Assembly: GCA_051648405.1 (NCBI GenBank)
Contig: JBOFFC010000157.1
Span: 1-8,272 of the forward strand
Reading direction: 5' to 3'
Source: JBOFFC01 sp051648405
GTDB lineage: Bacteria; Planctomycetota; Planctomycetia; Pirellulales; Lacipirellulaceae
DNA length: 8,272 bases
The translations under genes and the position numbers were made by a program. Below the pieces are notes generated by a model that saw nothing but the letters and a program-made list of their open reading frames with translations, ran no database searches and was not told the DNA's origin. This document shows positions 4,495 to 8,272 of the stretch, in pieces (within the stretch, counting starts at the first letter, position 1; each line of letters starts with the position of its first letter).

Positions 4495-6177
4495 TTAAGG
4501 GGCGTCGATTACCTCCCCACCATCCACCGTCAAAAGGGGCGCAACAACTTCGGCGGGCGTGTCCTGGGAGACCGCCGAAACGTGCCCGTCCACCCACGCG
4601 GCCAGGAAGGCCATCGGGTGGACCGACCTAATGCCGGGGAAGCCGTTGGACACATCGAGGTCCGCGGGCTTCGTCCACTCGACCGCTTGGTCGTCCCCCA
4701 CCTGCAGGATCGCGATCGTCTTCGACGAGCCGTCTTTGATGTCCGTGAACTTGCGGCCCTGCTTCTCGCCCGTCATGAACGCGCTGGGCCCGGTGGGGCA
4801 CAGGTAGTGCGTCTTGCCGTCTTCCGGCCCGTGCTTCGGTGAGCTCGGCTCCATGAAGACGGCCGGCATCTCTTGGACGAGCGGCAGGTTGTTCGGGCTG
4901 TCCCACGGTTCGTCGAGCTTGAACCGGCCGTAGAGCTCTTGCTGTTCGATGAATGGCAACATCGCCACGCGCCAACTCAGTAGGGGCGTCCCTGCGGCGT
5001 CGCAGATCGCTTGCGGCGGCAAGGTCTGATTCATGTCGTGGTAGTTGTGTAGCGCTAGGATCAGCTGCTTCATGTTGTTCATCGACATGTTCCGCCGGGC
5101 CGCCTCGCGGGCGGCCTGCACCGCGGGGAGCGCCAGAGCAACAACGACGCCGATGATCCCGACCGACATCACCGCGTTGCGCTGGTCGTCACCCGCTTTC
5201 AAGCGGACGAGGTCGAACGCCTTCGTCCCCGATCGCGTTGGGCGGCAGGTCTCGATTTGCTGCTTGTGCGACCGCTCCATGAAGGCCGCCAGGGCCTGCT
5301 GCACGGGGTCGTCGCTGACCTTGAGCTTCTGAAAGTCGCCGCTCGGGTCCTCGAACATCTTCGTCCGAGTGAGCGCGATCCCTTCGTCCATCAAGGTTTC
5401 GAGCTTGTCGGCGTCCTCGGCCGTCTTCGCGTAGAGCGTCAGCGCCGAGTCGTGCGTCCCCGACAGATCGACAGTCAGGATCACGCCGTTCAGCAGGTCG
5501 AGCGCGCCGAAGAACTTGTGCGTCTCGGGGGGCGCCTGCGACTGGGCCCCCATCACGGCCATCTGCATCAGCGGACGCAGCGGCTCGAGGACCACCGCGG
5601 CGTGCAGGTCGTTCTCGGCGCCGTAACCCGCGTTCATCGCCGCGACCAGCGGTCCTTCCTTGAGCGGCTCGGCCTGCTTCTCGAGCTTCTTGATCATCGC
5701 CGTCGGCCCGACGACGAGCGTCCGCGGGTTGGGCATGAACAGGCTGGGGAGCATCGGCTGCGTGCTCTCCAGCAGCAGCTTGCCCCCCAGCTCGCTCCGC
5801 TTGATGTGGGCGGTGACCTCGGCGTGCAGGGCGTCGAGCGAGCCCTTCTGCGTCAGGTGCGCGACCACCGCGTAGTAGGGGGTCGCCCCCATCGGCGGCT
5901 CGACGACCAGCGTCACCCGATCGATGCTCTCCAGCGGCACCCCCAAGTACTTCTGACACGCCGCCTGGGCGACCTCCACGGGGAGCTGCTTCACGACGGG
6001 CGAGAGGGCGATCCTCGCCGGCCGGATCGTCACCGCCGCGACGCTCTGGGGGGTGAGCGACTCGGTCGCCGAGCGCTCCGCAGCGCGGAGGCTGGCGAGG
6101 GGAGAGGCGAACATCGCGGCGGCCATCACCAGCCGCACCGGCGCCTTCGGTGAACGCAGTAGTCGCGAGACGATCAT
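4495..6177 (-). CDS. DUF1559-domain protein with a long extracytoplasmic N-terminal region
   Basis: The 560-residue product has a signal peptide (1-33: basic SRLLRSPKAPVR, hydrophobic LVMAAAMFASPLAS, cleavage near LRAA). Residues 35-330 form a region of repeated alpha/beta style with no known catalytic motif. From about 335 comes a pilin-like hydrophobic helix, VGIIGVVVALALPAVQ, then AREAARRNMSMNNMKQ and LALHNYHD (374-381), LLSWRVAMLPFIEQQELYGRF (about 399-419), DGSSKTIAILQ (482-492) and WVDGHVSAVS (528-537). These are DUF1559 hallmarks, the family planctomycetes carry in many copies. A usual DUF1559 protein starts with a prepilin site G-FTLVE; here the helix is internal and that site is absent. 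The start at 6177 is supported by GAGGGGGG about 7 bases upstream. A location outside the cytoplasmic membrane is likely; the function is unknown. It converges with trpD and has its own candidate promoter. Confidence 0.88.
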   Translation of the reverse strand: MIVSRLLRSPKAPVRLVMAAAMFASPLASLRAAERSATESLTPQSVAAVTIRPARIALSPVVKQLPVEVAQAACQKYLGVPLESIDRVTLVVEPPMGATPYYAVVAHLTQKGSLDALHAEVTAHIKRSELGGKLLLESTQPMLPSLFMPNPRTLVVGPTAMIKKLEKQAEPLKEGPLVAAMNAGYGAENDLHAAVVLEPLRPLMQMAVMGAQSQAPPETHKFFGALDLLNGVILTVDLSGTHDSALTLYAKTAEDADKLETLMDEGIALTRTKMFEDPSGDFQKLKVSDDPVQQALAAFMERSHKQQIETCRPTRSGTKAFDLVRLKAGDDQRNAVMSVGIIGVVVALALPAVQAAREAARRNMSMNNMKQLILALHNYHDMNQTLPPQAICDAAGTPLLSWRVAMLPFIEQQELYGRFKLDEPWDSPNNLPLVQEMPAVFMEPSSPKHGPEDGKTHYLCPTGPSAFMTGEKQGRKFTDIKDGSSKTIAILQVGDDQAVEWTKPADLDVSNGFPGIRSVHPMAFLAAWVDGHVSAVSQDTPAEVVAPLLTVDGGEVIDAP

Positions 6178-6183
6178 CGGGAG

Positions 6184-6192
6184 CCCCCCCTC
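6184..6192 (-). promoter_or_regulatory. Ribosome-binding site of the DUF1559 gene
   Basis: On the minus strand GAGGGGGGG precedes the ATG at 6175-6177 by about 6-7 bases. This selects the start that gives a signal peptide over the open frame's earlier ATG at 6264. Confidence 0.6.
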
Positions 6193-6230
6193 GGGTAACG
6201 GTCGTGAAAAGGCGCCTTGCGGCGACCCGG

Positions 6231-6260
6231 AGCCTACACCTGGCGGCGCTGGGCCGTCAA
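6231..6260 (-). promoter_or_regulatory. Candidate promoter of the DUF1559 gene
   Basis: On the minus strand TTGACG (6255-6260, 5 of 6 to consensus) is followed after 18 bases by TAGGCT (6231-6236, 3 of 6). The transcript would start near 6224, leaving a leader of about 47 bases. A perfect 10-bp palindrome, AAGGCGCCTT, lies just inside that leader at 6209-6218 and could be an operator or a chance site. Confidence 0.4.
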
Positions 6261-6274
6261 ACATTTCAGGACGG

Positions 6275-6387
6275 GTTCACGCAAAGGCGCGAAGGCGCAA
6301 AGGGACATGGGCGCGATCGCTCGTCACCAGCGAGCTCGTTGACGTTTCAACCTTTGGTTCTTGGCGTCTTTGCGCCTTTGCGTGAAC
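6275..6387. repeat. Palindrome between glnS and the DUF1559 gene
   Basis: GTTCACGCAAAGGCGC (6275-6290) is perfectly complementary to 6372-6387. The arms continue inward to about 6302 and 6360 with three mismatches in 12. Each arm is a short-period repeat (CGCAAAGG, CGCGAAGG, CGCAAAGG on the left arm). The middle (6303-6359) is unrelated sequence. The right arm starts 20 bases after the glnS stop codon; the left arm lies just upstream of the DUF1559 promoter. It may terminate glnS transcripts before they enter the DUF1559 gene on the same strand. Confidence 0.85.
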
Positions 6388-6407
6388 GCTGCTGAAGCCT
6401 CACTCGG

Positions 6408-8144
6408 TCACTTGCCGGCGACTTTTCCCCATGCGTCCCTGAGCGTGACGGTGCGGTGGAAAACCGGCCCGCCGGGGGTTGAATCGACCGGATCGACGTA
6501 GAAGTAGCCGAGGCGTTCGAACTGGACGCGCTCGCCCGCTTCGGCGGAGGCGAGCGACGGCTCGACCTTTGCGGAGAGCGTCTCGAGCGACGCGGGGTTC
6601 AGGTTGTCGAGGAACGTCTTTCCTTCGGGGGCGTCGTCGGGCGCCTCGCAAGCGAACAGGTGGTCGTAGAGACGCACCGTGGCGTCGATCGCCCCGTCGG
6701 CCGGGACCCAGTGGATCGTCCCTTTGACCTTCTTGCCGCCGACCTGCGCATCGGTATCGGGGTCGAACGCGCAGCGGAGCTCGCTGACGTTCCCGGCGGC
6801 GTCCTTGACGACCTCGTCGCAGCGGATCATGCCGGCCCCGCGCAGCCGGACCGCGCCCCCGGGGGTGAGTCGGAAGTAGCCTTTGGGAGCGACCTCCATG
6901 AAGTCGTCGGCTTCGATGAACAGCTCGTTCCCCAGCGCAATCGAGCGCGTCCCCTGTCCTGCGTCCTGCGGGTGGTTGGCCAACTCGCACGTCTTGAGCA
7001 CCCCCGTTGCGAGGGGCGCCCCCTCCATTGTCGTCGCAAGGCGGACCTTGATCGGCCTCAGCACGGCCATGCGGCGCGGGGCGACCTCGTTCAGGTGCTC
7101 GCGCACCGCGTCCTCGAGCCACAGCATGTCGATCGTGCCGTTCTGGCGCGTGACCCCGATGCGCTGGCAGAACGCGCGGATCGACTCGGCCGTGTAGCCG
7201 CGGCGACGCAGGCCGCGGATCGTCGGCATGCGCGGGTCGTCCCAGCCGCCGACGCGCCCCTCTTGCACGAGCTGCAGCAGCTTCCGCTTGCTCATCACCG
7301 TGTAGGTGAGGTTCAGCCGCGCGAACTCGCTCTGCCGCGGCAGCGGCTTGGGGCGCGGATCGACCTCCTGGATGGCCTTGAGGAACCACTCGTAGAGCGG
7401 GCGATGGTTCTCGAACTCCAGCGTGCAGATCGAGTGCGTGATCCCCTCCAGCCAGTCGCTCTGCCCGTGCGTGTAGTCGTACGACGGGTAGATGCACCAC
7501 AGGTCCCCCGTGCGGTGGTGCCAGGCGTGCTTGATGCGGTACATCACCGGGTCGCGCAGATTGACGTTGGGCGAAGCCATGTCGATCTTCGCGCGTAGCG
7601 TCCGGGCGCCGTCGGGGAACTCGCCGCATTTCATGCGTGCCAGCAGGTCGAGGTTCTGCTCGGGCGTGCGGTCGCAGAAGGGGCTCGGCTGGCCCGGCTC
7701 GGTGAGCGTGCCGCGGAGCTCGCGGACCTGGTCGGCCGAGAGGTCGCAGACGTACGCCTTGCCGGCTTTCACGAGCAGCTCGGCCCAGTCGTAGAGCTGC
7801 TGGAAGTAGTCGCTGGCGAAGAACTTGCGGTCCTGCCAGTCCCCCCCGAGCCAGCGGACGTCGTCCTCGATCGAGTCGACGTACTCCTGCTCTTCTTTGG
7901 CGGGATTCGTGTCGTCGAATCGCAGATTGAACAGGGCGCCCCGCTCGCCGCCGTACTGCTGGGCTAGCCCCGAGTTCAGGCAGATGCTTTTGGCGTGCCC
8001 GATGTGCAGGTAGCCGTTGGGCTCAGGCGGGAATCGAGTGTGGACGTGCGTCACGCGACCCGAGGCAAGGTCCTGGTCGATGATCTGCTCGAGGAAGTTC
8101 CGCGAAGCGGGGGCGTCGGCAGGAGGGGTGTCGTCCAATGACAT
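6408..8144 (-). CDS. glnS: Glutaminyl-tRNA synthetase
   Basis: The enzyme charges tRNA-Gln with glutamine using ATP, in the cytoplasm. At 578 residues it is slightly longer than the E. coli enzyme (554). The class I signature PPEPNGYLHIGHAKS is at 39-53 and FDDTNP at 76-81, where the wording FDDTNP and the longer FPPEPNGYLHIGH distinguish GlnRS from bacterial GluRS. YDYTHGQSDWLEGITHSICTLEF (222-244) is the substrate-recognition segment, and VMSKRKL (283-289) is the KMSKS-like loop. DDPRMPTIRGLRRRGY (302-317) follows. The two anticodon-binding beta-barrels occupy about 357-578 (ending QFERLGYFYVDP...). It looks complete. Having GlnRS suggests direct charging rather than sole reliance on the GatCAB route. 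The start at 8144 has no clear Shine-Dalgarno, but the first 15 residues before the NFLEQII segment are of normal length. It is monocistronic as far as visible. Confidence 0.96.
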   Translation of the reverse strand: MSLDDTPPADAPASRNFLEQIIDQDLASGRVTHVHTRFPPEPNGYLHIGHAKSICLNSGLAQQYGGERGALFNLRFDDTNPAKEEQEYVDSIEDDVRWLGGDWQDRKFFASDYFQQLYDWAELLVKAGKAYVCDLSADQVRELRGTLTEPGQPSPFCDRTPEQNLDLLARMKCGEFPDGARTLRAKIDMASPNVNLRDPVMYRIKHAWHHRTGDLWCIYPSYDYTHGQSDWLEGITHSICTLEFENHRPLYEWFLKAIQEVDPRPKPLPRQSEFARLNLTYTVMSKRKLLQLVQEGRVGGWDDPRMPTIRGLRRRGYTAESIRAFCQRIGVTRQNGTIDMLWLEDAVREHLNEVAPRRMAVLRPIKVRLATTMEGAPLATGVLKTCELANHPQDAGQGTRSIALGNELFIEADDFMEVAPKGYFRLTPGGAVRLRGAGMIRCDEVVKDAAGNVSELRCAFDPDTDAQVGGKKVKGTIHWVPADGAIDATVRLYDHLFACEAPDDAPEGKTFLDNLNPASLETLSAKVEPSLASAEAGERVQFERLGYFYVDPVDSTPGGPVFHRTVTLRDAWGKVAGK

Positions 8145-8200
8145 AGGGCGAGGCGAGGTCGAGGGGGAAATCGTACGAGGGCCCCCAACTTACCAAACCC

Positions 8201-8272
8201 ATGGCAGCGGACCGAGGGCGCTCGGCGAAGCCGTCGTCAGGCGAGCCAGAAGCGTCAGCGCCTGGAGTTGCT
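8201..8272. repeat. Possible intergenic repeat upstream of glnS, cut by the window edge
   Basis: The last part contains small dyads: CGAG/CTCG around 8213-8224, and CCAG..GCG with CGC..CTGG around 8250-8266. The wording GCCAGAAGCGTCAGCGCC resembles short intergenic repeats I recall from planctomycete genomes. There is no second copy in the window to prove it. Confidence 0.25.

Noticed and set aside
6312..6319. GCGATCGC octamer like the cyanobacterial HIP1 repeat
   Set aside because: A single copy in GC-rich DNA is expected by chance, and the gene content is not cyanobacterial.
6660..7598. Plus-strand open frame of 312 codons inside glnS
   Set aside because: It is a mirror of glnS codon bias with no ribosome-binding site or family resemblance. 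The minus-strand 6400-7629 frame is likewise an out-of-phase shadow.
8171..8195. Possible glnS promoter (TACGAT at 8171-8176 on the minus strand)
   Set aside because: The only -35-like hexamers lie at poor spacing (15-16 bases) with weak matches, so it was not listed as a feature.

Overview
The window looks like a chromosomal stretch from a planctomycete, probably of the Pirellulales type. The main evidence is a DUF1559-domain protein of the kind greatly expanded in that phylum. GC-rich codon use, weak or absent Shine-Dalgarno sites on some genes and large palindromic intergenic repeats fit the same picture. This placement is inferred from gene content and style, not from a marker gene.

Layout. 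Bases 1-1960 are an accessory, mobile-element-rich zone. They hold the C-terminal end of an IS630-type transposase (1-127), then a 479-bp composite insertion-sequence remnant bounded by 14-bp inverted repeats (152-630). That remnant contains an IS3-type OrfA piece and a fragment resembling an IS66 transposase C-terminus. Next is an AT-richer gene for a small secreted protein with three 51-residue ricin-type beta-trefoil repeats (875-1462), followed by a candidate terminator, a dense block of hairpins resembling a MITE (1540-1760), and a strong orphan terminator (1855-1894).

Bases 2130-8144 carry four well-preserved GC-rich genes. A nucleoside hydrolase (minus, 2130-3059) is divergent from trpD, anthranilate phosphoribosyltransferase (plus, 3230-4294). 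trpD converges on a DUF1559-domain secreted or membrane protein (minus, 4495-6177). glnS, glutaminyl-tRNA synthetase, lies upstream of that gene on the same strand (minus, 6408-8144). The four do not form one pathway. Nucleoside salvage, tryptophan synthesis, glutaminyl-tRNA charging and a surface protein are separate jobs, and each gene appears to be its own transcription unit.

The most notable non-coding feature is that the 3' end of every one of these four genes is followed, after 6-20 bases, by a short-period repeat reading away from the gene. The repeat begins TTCACCACAGAG or GTTCACGCAAAGG. Between trpD and the DUF1559 gene, two copies face each other as a nested palindrome of about 185 bp. 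A second, unrelated-sequence palindrome (6275-6387) separates glnS from the DUF1559 gene. I found no CRISPR array, tRNA, rRNA or recognisable new defence system. The best candidates for undescribed biology are these gene-end repeats, the hairpin block at 1540-1760 and the tandemly duplicated secreted beta-trefoil gene.
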